Notes: a model not told the origin generated them from the sequence alone. 64,000 nucleotides of DNA from Gorsachius magnificus (GCA_034008185.1 CM067086.1:18658007-18722006); one strand, 5' to 3'; counted from the stretch's first letter, positions 43,623-56,927 are shown. Numbers and translations: made by a program.

Positions 43623-46600
43623 TAAGCTGCTCCACAGACCCTCCTCTACCACCTGCTTACAGGCTACATCATGAGACACGGCTCAGGATGAAACTTAGTT
43701 GGCTCAAGCTAGATTCATAGCCTGGATCTCTAATGTTATCTTAACCCCATCTCTTGATTAGGCATCTCTTGTCAGAAATATTTTACTGTGTTAGTGAGCA
43801 GAACATAGGATTTCTTCAAGAAACATGCAATTGCTTGCTGATGGTCCTACAAAGTAGAAGCTCTTAAAGATATTCTGTTAGCCTGGGAATAATATATTCT
43901 CTTTAGCACTGTGGAGGACTACCTTCCAAGTTAAGGAATTCAAAAATGGATTATCTTTTCTATGAATATGTCTATTTCCATGAAGTAATTTTAAACTTGC
44001 TTGCAGTAAAGCCAGCAGCTGTAGATAGATCCCAGCAAACTGAAACTCTCAGGGAGTCTGTTTCACATAAAGCTATGTGTCCTGTTTGTAAGGGTGGTTT
44101 GTGTTTTGGTTTTTATTATTAGTTATTCTGCATATATGGGAAATAAATGTTTTATGATGAGTTCCTGAAAACAGATGCATGATTCATCTAACCCCCAACT
44201 TCTATTGGCAAAAAAAATATTACTTCAAGGGCAACCAAGGAGAGACTTATTATCTAAAGCATAAGTAAAACAACAGGCTGAAAAACTTATTTTCCTGAAA
44301 TCTAGAAGAGGATGCTGTTTAAATGAAAACTGCTATGAACCCTGGCAATATCATTGCACCGTTTCTGTTTTAGAGCCAAAGAAGTAGATTTCAAAGAGCA
44401 TTTGCAATAAAGCAAGATAAAATAGAATTCTTGAAGTTGCAGTATCAGCATAATCCTGTGATTACAACGTATATAGCAGTCAAGGATGCTTAGCATTCAA
44501 AAAGTTCATTTCCAAAAGACAAATTAACATTACCTGGCAGATTAAATTGCTGCTAGACTGATGAGAGTCTCTGGGCAGAAGCCGAGGCGTATACTCCCTT
44601 CTCTTCCAGCCTCTAAGGCTTACTCTTCTGGCGTTCAAGACTGGCACCTGCCTAAGCTCCTAGTACCAGTACCAGCTTTGTCTGCAAAGTACGATTCCTG
44701 ACTTATTTACCACAAGCGATCGCTCTGTGTTGAATCATGAAGGTGATCCAATGAGTCTGACTGTGGGGAAAGCCTGAAGGGTTGAATCATGGTGGAAGAC
44801 AGACCCTGCCGAGGAACACATACAGCAGCAAGGTAGAGTTCAGTCACACCTTGTGTAACAAAGTGTCTCAATCTCACATTTAAATGCATATTCAGTAAAC
44901 AGGAAACACTGCATGGCCGTAATTATTTTGCCCTTTAATGATTTTGAGTGAAATTCTGATCCCAGCAGATTTTTTTGCAAAAGACTTCCACAGAGGCCAG
45001 CTTTCGTCTTTCATGCCTGATGGTCCTTTTGCTTGTACCAGCCTCAGAACCTCACAACCTCAGATCATCCATTTTTGCAGTGGTGCACTGCTGACAGCAC
45101 ATCACCTGGCAGCTGGTTGTGTGATCCAGTGGAAGTCAGCACGGGTTGGCTCTTAATTTAATTTAATTTAATATTTACTCACAGTTTCATCACTCAACAT
45201 GTATTCATTCTCATAGCCCATGTGTTTCTCTCTACTGGGGCAGAGACACTTTTTCACACAAACATTCATTTTTGAACACTATTAGTATACTTTCTTGACC
45301 AAATCAAGGAGTAACCTTTTTCTTGGATGCAGTATGCAGTCTCCTCGAAGTGCCAGAAGTAATCATCCTTGTGTTAAAAATAAATAGAGAAAAAAAGAAA
45401 CACACAGCAAATTTATTGTGTAACTACACTCTTAGAAACAATTCTTTTGCTCCCATTTATGGCAACTCCTACCACCGCTGTTATCAAATCAGCTATTTTT
45501 CTTTAAAGTTTTAACAATATTTCTGATCTGGTACAAGTACAATTAGGCTTTTTCTGCCACATCTTTTGCATTCACTGAAGTCAATGGCATTTCATAAATT
45601 CAATATCCTTCACCATCTCAGCTCTCAAGTAAAGCAGTCTCTTCAGCATTCAGAGACGTTGTTGTTTCTCTGAAATAGCCATTAAAAGAAAAATATTTTT
45701 TTCCTTGTGCTAAGAGTTCCTTAATCTTTCTGAGGATTTACAACCTTTATGAACATTCAGGGATTCTGGCTCCTGGGATTTTGAATAGGTCCAACCTCAA
45801 TAAATGTTCCTCACCTTCTCGATATTCGAAGCAACAGCATGCAGATATAAAGCATAAGGATAATTAGACAGTGGTCCCTTTGGAATCGACAAATAGCACA
45901 ACATTCTGCCGGCAGGACTCCACCGGGCTGTGATCCATGTGATTCAAATTCTCCTTATTTCCTCCGGGTTATTTTAAAGGTGAGCAAAGAACAGGAGGAC
46001 AGAACGATAACAAAACCAAAAATACATGCTCTATTTAAACCTTTCCACTATGTCTTTTTTTTCTGATTCCATTAGTCAGTGCTTTTTAGCTGCTACAAGA
46101 TCCAGTGCATCATTTGCAAATTCATTACACATAGCAACAGGTTATCCCAAGCACAACCCGAACAAAGACAGTGTCCACAGGCCACCTCAGGTTCCAGTGT
46201 ACAGACCAGGAGAGCAAGGCAACCTTAATATCAGCACCATGTCAGCAGATGAGCCAGCCTCATTTACCCAGAATCCTTAGGTTCAGGAGATTGATCACTG
46301 ATCTGAAATTGCAGATTTAGAACCCGTGTTTGATTTTCCAAAGCCTTAAAGTGGAAAGGCACAAGAAAAGTTCAGATGCAGAACCTTCCTCCGAGGATAT
46401 ATGTTTAGTTAGGGTCAGTCAGAGCAAACAGATGAACAATAGATATGTAAGCATTAAATCTAAGCAGCTTTGCATATTTACATTTGTGGCCCCACTTTGA
46501 ACACTTTACCCTTTAAACCTTTTGTCTCAATCTCCCCACATATAACAATGACAAGTTGGAAAACTCAGATCATTTTGAAGATGAAATCAAAGCTTTGAAC

Positions 46601-47499
46601 TCATTAAGGGCTACCTGGGCCCCCAAATTTCTGGCTTCTCCTAGTACAACTCGACAGTCTAGTGAGGCCCTTGAATTTTAAGTAATATTTAAAAGAAGGC
46701 AAGAGTAATTGGAGGTATTATTATTCTAACAAAAGCAAAACCCCACAACATCACTTTTTTTGAAAAATCCTCAAACTTAAACTTTAAAATACCTCCTCTG
46801 CTGACTGGAGAAGATAAAAGCATTCATTGGGCATCCTCTATTTAATTTTGGCACTTCTCAGACGAGGTACTTGTGGATTCCTACTGTATTCTGGGTCCCC
46901 CATACATGGTAACAGCTATACTTCTGTATCTCATTGTTCATAAAGCAGAGATCCTTAAAATTATTTGTTAATGTTATCTTAATTTCTACTGTAGGCTTGG
47001 ATAAGCTCGCACCAAAGTCCCTCAGGGAAATACTGAAAATTGCTACAGACTTGGCATCATATATTTATGCGTACGAAATATTTGCTGCTTATGAAATGAG
47101 CGTACTTAAGGACATTTTAGACAACCAAATAGCAGGGGTATCAGCTAAAATATTGTTCACATCACATGCTCTGGCCTATGGTACCTTACTGATCTCACTC
47201 CACTTTTCTCCACTGATGCGGGAAGTAAATGCACTGCAATGTAGAACTGCCTGCCCGATTAAGGAACTTTTTAAAGAAAAATCACCAAATAAGAAAAATG
47301 AAAAAACAGAAACTTGTACTGAACCACTGAAATAGCCAAAGCCCCAGAAGCAGTGTATTTTGTTCTCACCACATGCTTTCAGGCTGCATGTTGTTTCATG
47401 GAAGAGAGAGTTGATTAGTTGTGACCAAGAGAAAACATAGGTTGATCATATTGCCATGCTTTACTTTGTATTCAAAAGTATGTGAAAAGTTCATCTAAG

Positions 47500-48060
47500 C
47501 ATTAAGTAACTGTTAATTAAACTCCCCCTTTGCCCTCTGGTGGCAATTTCCCAGGCAGCTGGGGTGGAGGGGGAAATCCCCATTTCAGTCATGGGTTGTT
47601 GTGTATGGCTAAAGACCAAACCAACCAGATTTATTAACTTCATATCGAGCGGCGAGGAGTTTGTGTCAGACCCACCACAGCCCTAATAGATCTCCTACTG
47701 GGCCACAAACACCAGTACAAATGGCAGGGCTTCCAGCGCAATCCCGGCGTGAATGGGCCTAAATTAGCCAGCGCCTAATAACCAGTTTACTAACACCTGT
47801 ATTAGTACTGTATCACTGTGGGGAGGACTGCTGTTAGACAAGGCATAATCCCATAAGCTTGTCATTTGCATATCCCTCATTAGCTGATTAAAACCTGAAG
47901 GAGGCAGGTTTTTGCAGCCGGTGGGTCCATTCCGATGCTCTGGCTGCCTGGGTGGCTCGATAATGAAGTAACAGTGGTGAATGTGAGGTTTATATGTATG
48001 GAAGGGATTAAGAGTATTAGAGTTTGTGTGAACCGATGTTGCCATATTCTCTCTACTGGA
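47500..48060. promoter_or_regulatory. Candidate conserved non-coding element with octamer motif
   Basis: A non-repetitive stretch beginning with the CTCF-like site. It includes a perfect POU octamer ATTTGCAT (47864-47871), followed by CTCATTAGCTGATTAAAACC, and TAAT-type motifs such as GATTTATTAACTTC. Frames on both strands are short. An enhancer role is inferred from motif density only. Confidence 0.33.
47530..47543 (-). promoter_or_regulatory. CTCF-like site
   Basis: CCACCAGAGGGCAA on the minus strand matches CCASYAGRKGGCRS at 13 of 14 positions. It faces the plus-strand CTCF-like motif at 31620-31633, so the two are convergent and 16 kb apart. Confidence 0.5.
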
Positions 48061-48339
48061 TCACAGTAATTGGATGGGAGGAGCAAGAGGGGATCCATTA
48101 GTTTTGTCTGTTTGCCTAGGAGCTGGGTGCTAGAGATTCAATTTTGCTTCCTTTTGCTCCTTTGCTTTTGTGAAGCACGGCTGCTTTGTCTAGGCGAGCC
48201 CTTAGCACCTCTGTACACTACCCACACTAAGGCGATTCAGCCACAAAGAAGAAACCTCGGAGACAGCCAGCAGAAAATGCAGCCCAGACTCAAGTACTAC
48301 TTGAGGGCAGCACAATCCTGCCTAGCCCAATCCTGGGAG

Positions 48340-48610
48340 AGAAAGCAAGAGATAATTGAAATCTATAAACACCTCTGGAGCCTTTTTATTATTTTATTAG
48401 TTCTCCACATTTGGGCTTAACAAACCTCATCATCAAAGAAGCCGTGAGCTCCTTACAAGAAAATTCAATGGCTTGAAATTTCACTGACTTAAGGAGCAAT
48501 TGTTGAGAGTATTTGCTGGGCTTGCATAATTCTAATGCAAAAAAAATCCATTTCCTACATTATTTGTACAGCTGGAGTAATCGCTCTGTGTGACCGATGA
48601 TGTAGAAAAA
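48340..48610. promoter_or_regulatory. Candidate non-coding element
   Basis: A non-repetitive AT-rich stretch including TTTTTATTATTTTATTAG, GCATAATTCTAATGC and GGAGTAATCGC. It shows the composition seen in vertebrate conserved elements; evidence is weak. Confidence 0.22.
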
Positions 48611-49239
48611 AAAAATAATTTGCAAGACTGTCTCTCCCATAGAGCCAAAAATGCACCTTCAGCGACAGCAAGAAGAAAACACAATGAACAGTTCAGGAAA
48701 GCCTGGTGCCAAAGAGAGGCTTGGCAGGCTGGGAAGCCACAGGTTATACACAAGAGACATGGATTAGAGACACGGTGGGTTTGGGGGGGAATATTTTAGA
48801 CATTGGAACATGGCCACATCATTTCAGCAACAGTTTGGAGAATGCTTTCTCTTGTTTGGGAAAGCTTAACATCTGAAAAATTACTACGTAAACAAAGCTG
48901 TGGGGCACGGAGAAGATGAGACTATTCAAATACAATAATGATAGAAGCAACATCCAGAGGCAGCATAATTTTTTCTGATTTTTTTTTTAGATATTATTTT
49001 GTCCCCAGAGCTTAACACTGTCATTCCATTAAGTACACTTCCCTGACTTTTCATAGTCAAATCTCCATTTGTTTTATATCACCTCTTTATTTTGTGGTTT
49101 TACCCTAAACGATGGCAGTTGTTTGTGAAATAAAAGAAACAAAAAGTTCCTTCAGTTAGAGATGTGAGAAAACTGAAAATATTCTGGTCTTTATGAATAA
49201 ATACATTTTAAAACAACCAAATGCACAGTGGCAGTGCAA

Positions 49240-49450
49240 TGCTAAGGAATAATGTGCGATTTGTCCTTGTGTTACTCCAAGATTTCCTCATTGGAGGTTT
49301 CATCAGCATGAAACTATAATGACACAGACCCTATTTATTGAGCAGTGATTGAATCTTTATCACTGACTCCAAGTACGGCCAATATAGTTCCATGCATTTT
49401 AATAACACTATGATCATTTATTGCCTTTCACCTGAATTTTGCAAAGCAAG
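49240..49450. promoter_or_regulatory. Candidate non-coding element
   Basis: A non-repetitive stretch (ACTATAATGACACAG, CATTTTAATAACACTATG, ATCATTTATTGCC) without an open frame. Resembles an element by composition only. Confidence 0.22.
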
Positions 49451-51487
49451 AAGACCATACCGTGCTTCTAAATGGATGCAAAGGGGGATGTTTAAACTGG
49501 AGACAGCCCAACTTGTACTCTGTAATTCCATACCTGAATTATATAGGCTCAATTAATGCCTGCAGCAGGCTGCGGGCTGACCTGATGAGGCAGTGCAGGG
49601 GTGTGAGAAGACATGCATCAAAAGTAGCTGTGCATCTTCTTTCTCTCAGGCCATTAGAGGATAAGGACAGGCACAACCAACCTCTCTGGCTACTGCAGCC
49701 CCTGAAATCCAGTAAGGAACTGCAGCTCTCCAGCTACAGCTTTTGTCCCCAGGAATACACCCGACCCTAAGTGCTGGAAGGGTTCTCTGAAAAGCAACAT
49801 AAATGGGGGCACGTTGGCTCTGTCACCTTTGGATGACAGCACAACACAGAGGCTGTGGAGCCTCGTATTCCTACTGCTGAGCCGAATCCTTAGATTCAAA
49901 CACTCTTAAACTGGATGGTGTGAGATAAAGCGCTGACAGCTGAAGATTCCCAGAGTCAAAGGAGTTGAGTTTCAACACTCACTGACCTCTGCTGCCTCCA
50001 GTGGGTGACAACCACATCGTGCACAATATTCCTTCTCTGCATGTGCTGCAGGCTTCAGCTATAAAAAGGACTCCTGCTCATTCTCCATTTCTCTGCATTG
50101 ATAGCAGCCAAGAGACCAAATAAAAATCTACATCCAAAATATTTTCCTGTTTTTTCCGCCAAAAAATTAAATTTTGGAATTACGCTACTGAAGAAGTGTC
50201 CGCACCTAGGTATCTCTAGAAGGTATCACAGTAGTGCCCTGTCTACTCCTTGTTTAAAGTAAACCCTATCTTCCATTAGAAACAGGCAATTACCCATATC
50301 TCTACCCACTTTTCATTTATGGCAGCCACACATCCCTGGCGAGAATAGAGAATTCAGGCAGACTGTGTTTGACCTTGTGGGAATTTCAGGAAGCTACGCA
50401 AGGTACCACCAGCTTGTGCAAGCAATCACTTTCCTCTCTTGATCACCAAACCCTTCATGTCCTTTCTTCTTTCTCTCCTTCCTGCAGGAGCTGAGCCCTT
50501 TATGGCAGCTCTGACAATGCCGGTTTTGTCTGCAGGGTAATGCTGTCTATAACACCCAACCCCACCTCAGGGCTATGAGAAATCAGGTCACCACCATGCT
50601 CTATGGATGATTAATGGAATGGCACTGGTTGCCAAACCACTGCTGAAAGAAAAACACACATTTGTCTAAATATTATGTTTCCAGAAACTCAGGTTCAGCC
50701 AGGACTAGGAACAAAGAGGAATGAGGCTGTCCTGGGGTGAGCTGTAGGTGTTTCAGCAGCTCCTTATGTGCTCTGCTCTATGCCTCTGCTGGTGAAATCC
50801 TGTAAGGTCCCAGCTTCAAAAGGGAAGGGGGCATCAGAGTTCCCATGTGACCTCCCACTCCCCCAAGCAAAGTCTCCTTTTAATTCAGATTATTTTAGTG
50901 TTTGGGTTTATGACATAGCCCAAACAGATTCACAGCCAGAACAGAGTGGACGCTGAGAAGGTAAATACTTCTTGAGCCAGCTGGGCTGTGAGTGCCAGCC
51001 CTTGCAATGCTGGAGTCAGACATATTATGTATCTACTGCAAAACCAGAAGAGATGACAGAATGGGGTTTCCTATGACAATCAGATTCTGGTTTTTGATTT
51101 AGCCCTTCCAGGTTGATGTTCCTGTATTTAAGTAGGAATCTGTTTAGCAAATCATAGAATTCATTTGAGGCTTCTGAATAAAAACACCCATTTCATTTCT
51201 TCGTAGAAGAGCAAACACCCACATACACTTTCACCGTTTACTACAAATTATTGTCGAAATACCTCCGTGCAAGAGAAGGGACGTTATAAACAAGCCAGTC
51301 AGAACATTAGCTTGCTAGTATGTCTTATTAGATTTGACAAAAAAGAGAGAGCATGAAATAGGTACCCCTGCTTTTCGCAAGTGTTGCCTACAAAAGTCCC
51401 ACCCGGTATTATTATATAGGTCTTAGTGATATAATGTAACCTCTTAAATTAGAGCCGATTGTAGTGCAGAACATGAAGTATCGGGTA

Positions 51488-51866
51488 GATGTACTGTGGC
51501 CTCAGCTCCCATGGCCTCCACTTTCATAACCGCCAGTCTCATGGCTTCCCATTCTGTGGCCTCTGGTCTCATGTCCTCCACTCCTGTGGTATTTGGTCCC
51601 ATGGACACCTGTCCCATGGTCTGCGCTCCCACTCCTCGATTCATGCATTCTCCATCTTTGTGGCCTTGGATTCCATGGCCTCTGATCCTGCAGCACTCAG
51701 TCCCATGGCCTCTACTCCTGTGGCCTCAGGTCCCTAAGCTTCCAAGCCCATGGCCTTGGCTCCTGTGGGATCATATCCCACAGCCTCTGATCTCAGGGCC
51801 TCTCCCACACGTGAACTCTACTCACATGGCCTCCATTTCTGTGTCTCCTTGACCCATGGCCTAGGC
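51488..51866 (+). repeat. Degenerate 15-bp minisatellite
   Basis: About 25 diverged copies of a 15-bp unit close to CATGGCCTCYRCTCC, alternating with TGTGGCCTC variants. Because 15 is a multiple of three, frames stay open: 118 codons on plus (51496-51852) reading as a pentapeptide MASxP pattern, and others on both strands. No Kozak-supported gene or splice context is evident, so I call it a repeat rather than a CDS. Confidence 0.85.
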
Positions 51867-52267
51867 TGCTCCAGCCCTGGATCATGAGATTTCTATTCCA
51901 GTGGATCCACCTTCAGACAAAGATGATGACTACAGCTTAGATTAAATATCTTCTGAGAATTTGGATTTGGACAAGAGAAGCAGCTCAGCCATCACAACTG
52001 AGCTCACACATAACCACAGAGAGCCAGAAGAGCTCACCATGGTCAAACCAGCTAACTGCAGTTCACTTCAGGTCTTGGGCCAGTTCAGTCCTTGAATTGC
52101 ACTCCTCCAGCTTCTCGTGCTTGCACTTGCATATCCAGCTGGATTGAGGAACCAATCCAGCTCCAAGGAAATCTTAGGATTTGAGGTCTGAGGTTTGTTT
52201 AGATTCCCATGGATCAGTGCCTTGATCCAACTCACTAAGAGCACAGAGCACTTGCATTCTCTTTGAA

Positions 52268-52535
52268 AGGAGCTACCAGGGGAAGACAAGCGGCAGTGGG
52301 CGCAAGTTGTACCAGGAGAGATTTCATGTCAACATATGAAATTTTTTTACAGCAAGAACAATCATTCACTGGAACAACCTCCCCACAGATCTGGTAGAGT
52401 CCCCACCACTGGAGGTTTTCAAGATGCATTTCGAGAGGGTGCTAGATAATCTCATCTAGGCTTCCTTGCCTATAAAAGGTTGAACCAGCGGATCTTTTAA
52501 GGTCCCTTCCAACCTGGGCTAGTCTATGTTTCTAA
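52268..52535 (+). mobile_element. CR1 LINE 3' fragment, forward, diverged
   Basis: Contains GTGGGCGCAAGTTGTACCAG, TTTTTTTACAGCAAGAAC, CACTGGAACAACCTCCCC, CCACCACTGGAGGTTTTCAA and finally GGTCCCTTCCAACCTGGGC. It is more diverged than the other copies and so probably older. Confidence 0.85.
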
Positions 52536-52909
52536 GTGAGGTAGTAGACAGTAGAATTAAATCATCAGGATGTGAAAACTCTAGCAAGTGAGATTAATAC
52601 AAAAATTAATACAGAAGTACTTGATAGCTTCAGAGACAGCCTAAGGAACAGGGCACTGTCCACAGAGGGGACAGCAAGGGGTCCCCTAGTCCTCTCACTG
52701 GAGGAGAGCCCTCATGCCCTCCTATGGCTGTGCCTTTCCAGAAAATAGAAACTGAAATCAAGACTACACACTTCATGGAGTTCAGGAAAACAAACTGTTT
52801 AAATTAATTAAATTACTTTGGGGAAAACAAGGGTGTTCTTTGTGTCCCAAAGTGAAGGAAGTTCAGCCCCTCTTCAACACAGCATTTTTTTATAAGACTT
52901 CACAATGGC

Positions 52910-53310
52910 TTTGGAGTAGCTTATTATTAGTACTATTATTAAGGATCACACACTTTACTCGTGGGATACGTCTTACTATCAAGCTGGCTTTATGTGGAAA
53001 AAGACCCACAGTCTTCTAAAATGACTGCAATAAGCTGTAGGAGAAGGCTGTCAAATGAATCATGCTGTGGCTGCACTGTGGTAAATTCCAGAGCTCGTAA
53101 TAACGCTCCCAGTTGTTTGTTTGAATCATCTTATGATGCTGCACGCACATTTAGCTGATGTACCAACACTAATGTACCGTGCTGTTCTTGGAGTTGGACT
53201 TATAAAATATCTCATAAAAATAAACAGCTTTATTGCCAGGCTCATGAATGATAATCCCACAGATGCAAATCATTAATCACAGAATGTGTCAAGGTAATTA
53301 CCAAACCAGG
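52910..53310. promoter_or_regulatory. Candidate conserved non-coding element with octamer and homeodomain sites
   Basis: A POU octamer ATGCAAAT (53263-53270) runs straight into CATTAATCAC, preceded by GAATGATAATCCC and followed by a palindromic GGTAATTACC (53294-53303). This tight cluster of OTX, POU and homeodomain type motifs in non-repetitive sequence is typical of neural enhancers. Function is inferred. Confidence 0.35.
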
Positions 53311-55189
53311 GATCTGTTTTATGGAGTTTGTGTGTATGTGGTTAGATTACATTCATTTTGCACAAAGCAGACAGCAGTTGCCTGCTGCTGGAATCACTCT
53401 GTACCCACAAGGATCAGGTCCTAATAAAAAAAGCAGTGTTCAGCCAACCCACGTTCCTTACAGCACTGTGCCACCTGCACAGAATGTTTTCCTGTCACTT
53501 TTATTTAGCATACATGCAGACATCTCAACATTGCTGCTAATCTGCCAGAGAACCAAAAAATTCCTCATTGCACGCTTATGCTTAACAAGGCCCAGTTCTG
53601 AGATCAGGAGAAGATCCTGACTCACACAGCCCTGTTGTCAATTTGTCCATTTATTTCACCTCAACAGCGTGAAAGAAACCTTGTTCTAGAAATATCTGAT
53701 GCTGGGTTTTGCCACAGATTACGTTCCTTGCAAATAACGATGGAATAAAGTGCAAAATGAGGGCAGGGGGTTGTATTTCTCCTCACTTCAAACCTTTGTC
53801 CCTGAAGACTGAAATCTCTTTTAAAAGTGGAAGTGTTTTGCATTATTTACTAATATTTTTAATTTCTGCCAGCTTTGACAATTTATTTTGTTTCTAGTCA
53901 GTGTCACCATCCCATTTTCAAGCACTACTCTGATGGGTTTAACAACACTGCAAGAAACCATTCATATCCTTCACTCCCCACTCTATACCTTCTTCTCCTT
54001 TACTACCACCGCCACCCCCCAAAAAGAAACATTAAATACACAAGTGTGGAAATAGCATTACCAACTCCAGCCCAGGCAGATCTCCAAAGCACAGCTGAGC
54101 CCTGGGATTCTGGGCAGCCAAGAAACACACATTGGAAGAAGGCTCCAATTGGAAAGAAAAAGTTTAGCTGCATAAAGACCAAGGACCAACCATCAAGGAT
54201 GTTGGTCCAGAACTGTTAACTCCTGCAGGTGTTGGAGTGATTCCAAGCATTTATCCAGCTTTCCATCACTACTGCATATAACCAGGTATCCCTACAGTGT
54301 CCTGTGGCTCACATCTAAAATGAGCGTGAGGCTCATTCTTCAGGTTACCCACATTTTCCGTCTTATCCTGGAATTCTCATAATCAATAAAACCCATGTAT
54401 GGTGAAAATAAAGGGATCCTGCACTGTGCAGGGCCTTTAAACAGCGAGCTCTCTTTGGAGCCTATATTGCCTAATGTGGCCATCAGAGAAAGGCTGCAGT
54501 AGCACTACCTGGAGCATACGAAGCTTCCCAAGCCGAGCCAGCCAGTGTTCCCCCAGCCTTGTAGTTTGTTTCATGGATGGTTTGCAGGGGAGCAGGCAAG
54601 GTGGCTGGAGGCATATGTTGCAATGTGAAATGCCGGGACACTTTGTTGAGGGCACCTCCATCTTCACAGTGGTGAGAACCACCCGACCCTAACAGCTGTC
54701 TCCATGCAGCTGTGCTGGCCCCACTTCCCTCAGAAAACGGGTTCCTACTGCCCATGTCCCCGCAGCTGCACAGGATCAGCTGTGGATACTCAGTGAGAAT
54801 CATTTCAGCTCTAAAAGGAAAATCAAAGTGTCAGTTCAGTATAACGCTAGAGAGAACAGCTGAGGCTCAGCTGCACTTACAAGTCACCACCAAGTCACCA
54901 AGGCTGATAAATTCTTTTTGAGTCAACTGTTTCTCCCTGTCCCTTTAGTCCACCCACCAGTGTCTTCTAGGGATCTGCATTTCCCTCTGCCTAGTGAAAA
55001 GGAATAGACTTTTATATACCTTTATAACAGAGAAATAGATGTTATGCCCCATCACACTGCTACAATTCAGTTTTCACATCCTGGGATATTTTGATGAGTG
55101 ACACCTTAAAAACTCAAAGCACTTTACTATTCATTGTAGAGCATCATCGTTTTAGCATTACGCAACAAGTACACAAACAAAATAATGGA

Positions 55190-55390
55190 AAGGAAGGGAG
55201 CTGAGGCCACAGGACCGTTATGATCTGCTAGATTAAATGCAATCAGGAGAGCCTATTTAATGTGGTCTGGCAATTATCCATTTAAACAGAATTACAATGT
55301 CTCTAATCATATTGGGACACACAACGAGCAGAAAAGAAGGTTAATCAACTTAATGGACTGGAACAGGTAAGCCATTTTGTTATTTGGTTT
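55190..55390. promoter_or_regulatory. Candidate non-coding element
   Basis: A non-repetitive stretch with GATTAAATGCAATCAGG, TCTAATCATATTGGG and GGTTAATCAACTTAATGG. Homeodomain-type motifs are clustered, but conservation was not tested. Confidence 0.25.
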
Positions 55391-55467
55391 TTGAACCATA
55401 ATGTGAGAGCTGAGAGGGCCACAAGGGCTTAGTCCACTGAGCATATTGCTTTCTGACTCTTAGGCAG

Positions 55468-55515
55468 TTGGACAATTCTTTTAGGTCCTTTCCAACTGAG
55501 CAATTCTAAGATTAG
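55468..55515 (+). mobile_element. Possible CR1 3' end fragment, forward
   Basis: GTTGGACAATTCTTTTAGG, TCCTTTCCAACTGAGCAATT and CTAAGATT resemble the last 45 bp of a CR1 copy (usually GGTTGGACTAGATG ... TTCTATGATT) with several changes. Confidence 0.6.
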
Positions 55516-56893
55516 TAGTATTTGAAGTGCAATTTCCTAAATAAGTGGGTTGTACTGGTGGCCTAAGCACAAAAACAAGGCAAGCAAAGTTATAAACTTA
55601 CAATGCATCGTGTTACCTTCCTCCATGCCTACACATAGGAGCTCAATGCCAAGTAGCTTCTCCCTTGTATGCTGCTACCACAGAGTAGTTGAGGCACAGT
55701 GACACACCATCACCTATAGAACAGTAATGGGTTTAATTGCTTTAACCCTGAATCTCCCAGAGAGAAAAGTACCTCCTTTTTTGGGCATTAGGGGAGACCA
55801 ATAGACACACTCATATTAAAAAAACAGCTCTCCTTTGGGCTGCATGTGATTGTTTGCAGTGGTGCCTTCTTTTGTAACTGTCAATGGGTGGAAGAACCTT
55901 TTTCATGGTACAGACTACTGGTATGTAAAGCTACATGGTTTTTCTGCAGCTACTCAGCTGCGAGCTGTTTTACACTAAAGGCAAAGCAAGACTGTAGGTC
56001 GATTTTCATAACTTCTTATTAAACTACAGTAGGGTTAGAAGGCTAAGCCTGAAGTCAAGACCTTTGCTATGCTAGGCAGGATAGAACAAGAGTGCCCTTG
56101 AGACAAAGAGCGTGATAGCCAGTTAAAATAATCCCACAGTTTTGGATCACTTAACTGTCAACCAGCTGTCAAAGCACTTATTCTCTGTCAGAACTTCGTT
56201 GCTCCTTACTGTGCTTTCCCTTATATCGCAAAGGTGGGAGGTGCAAATAAGTCACTGACTTGGCTCCGGACACAGACCCCCTTCTCTTCACCTTCCTCGC
56301 ACTCCAGCCAAGTACCAAACAGCACAGCTGACTCTGAAGAGACTTATATTGAGGAGCCCGTATGTGCCTACAGACACTTTACATCTACCTAAAACACAAT
56401 TAACCAATGCTGGGGAAAAAAGGCTTTTTGGGGAACAATACATGGATTTGAAAAGTTTGAGTTTAGCTGAACACACACTTGCATTATTTAACACACGTTC
56501 ACCCCTTGTTCTGTCTGCTCTGTCCCCACCATTTACTGCTAAACAGGTCCCTTATCTTTATTGATCACTTAATTTATCTTTTCTTAACTCCCCTTGCCCC
56601 GTCTGGTGCCGTGTGTCCAAGGTATTGAGGCTAAACATCCGTCTGTTCATACTGTCATGACGGGTTTGCCTTTGAAAGAATAGGGGGAGCAGGTGGTGTG
56701 ACTAAGTAGACCCTCGACAGAATAGGGGCACCATTGCTGTGTCCTGTCCCAACCTGCCAGCGATTCCCCACCCTCCCAACTGTTCCACATTAAAGCAGTC
56801 AACTGTGGCTTTACAGTCCAAGTTTTACACAACTGTTTTACAAACCAGGAAGAATTTCTTTTGTTGAAAATCTTTTGTTAGGCAGTGCAGAAT

Positions 56894-56927
56894 GGGGGGG
56901 GGAGCGGGGTAGAGGGAGTGGAGAAAG
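56894..56927 (+). repeat. G-rich patch, quadruplex-like
   Basis: A run of nine G, then AGCGGGGTAGAGGGAG. It has enough G3 runs for a four-tract quadruplex. Confidence 0.7.

Larger units (their letters stand above)
43623..51480. other. Intergenic region, no recognised gene
   Basis: Mostly AT-rich with short chance frames; the longest is 133 codons at 46934-47335. Candidate regulatory stretches lie at 47500-48060, 48340-48610 and 49240-49450. A short (TTAAT)n run sits at about 45153-45171. Nothing else is identifiable. Confidence 0.65.

Noticed and set aside
49990..50020. CTCF-like CCCACTGGAGGCAGC on the minus strand
   Set aside because: At least two core mismatches and a missing G make it too weak to call.
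51496..51852. 118-codon MASxP-repeat frame as a gene
   Set aside because: Open frames on several frames and both strands are explained by the 15-bp period; no promoter, splice or conservation evidence.
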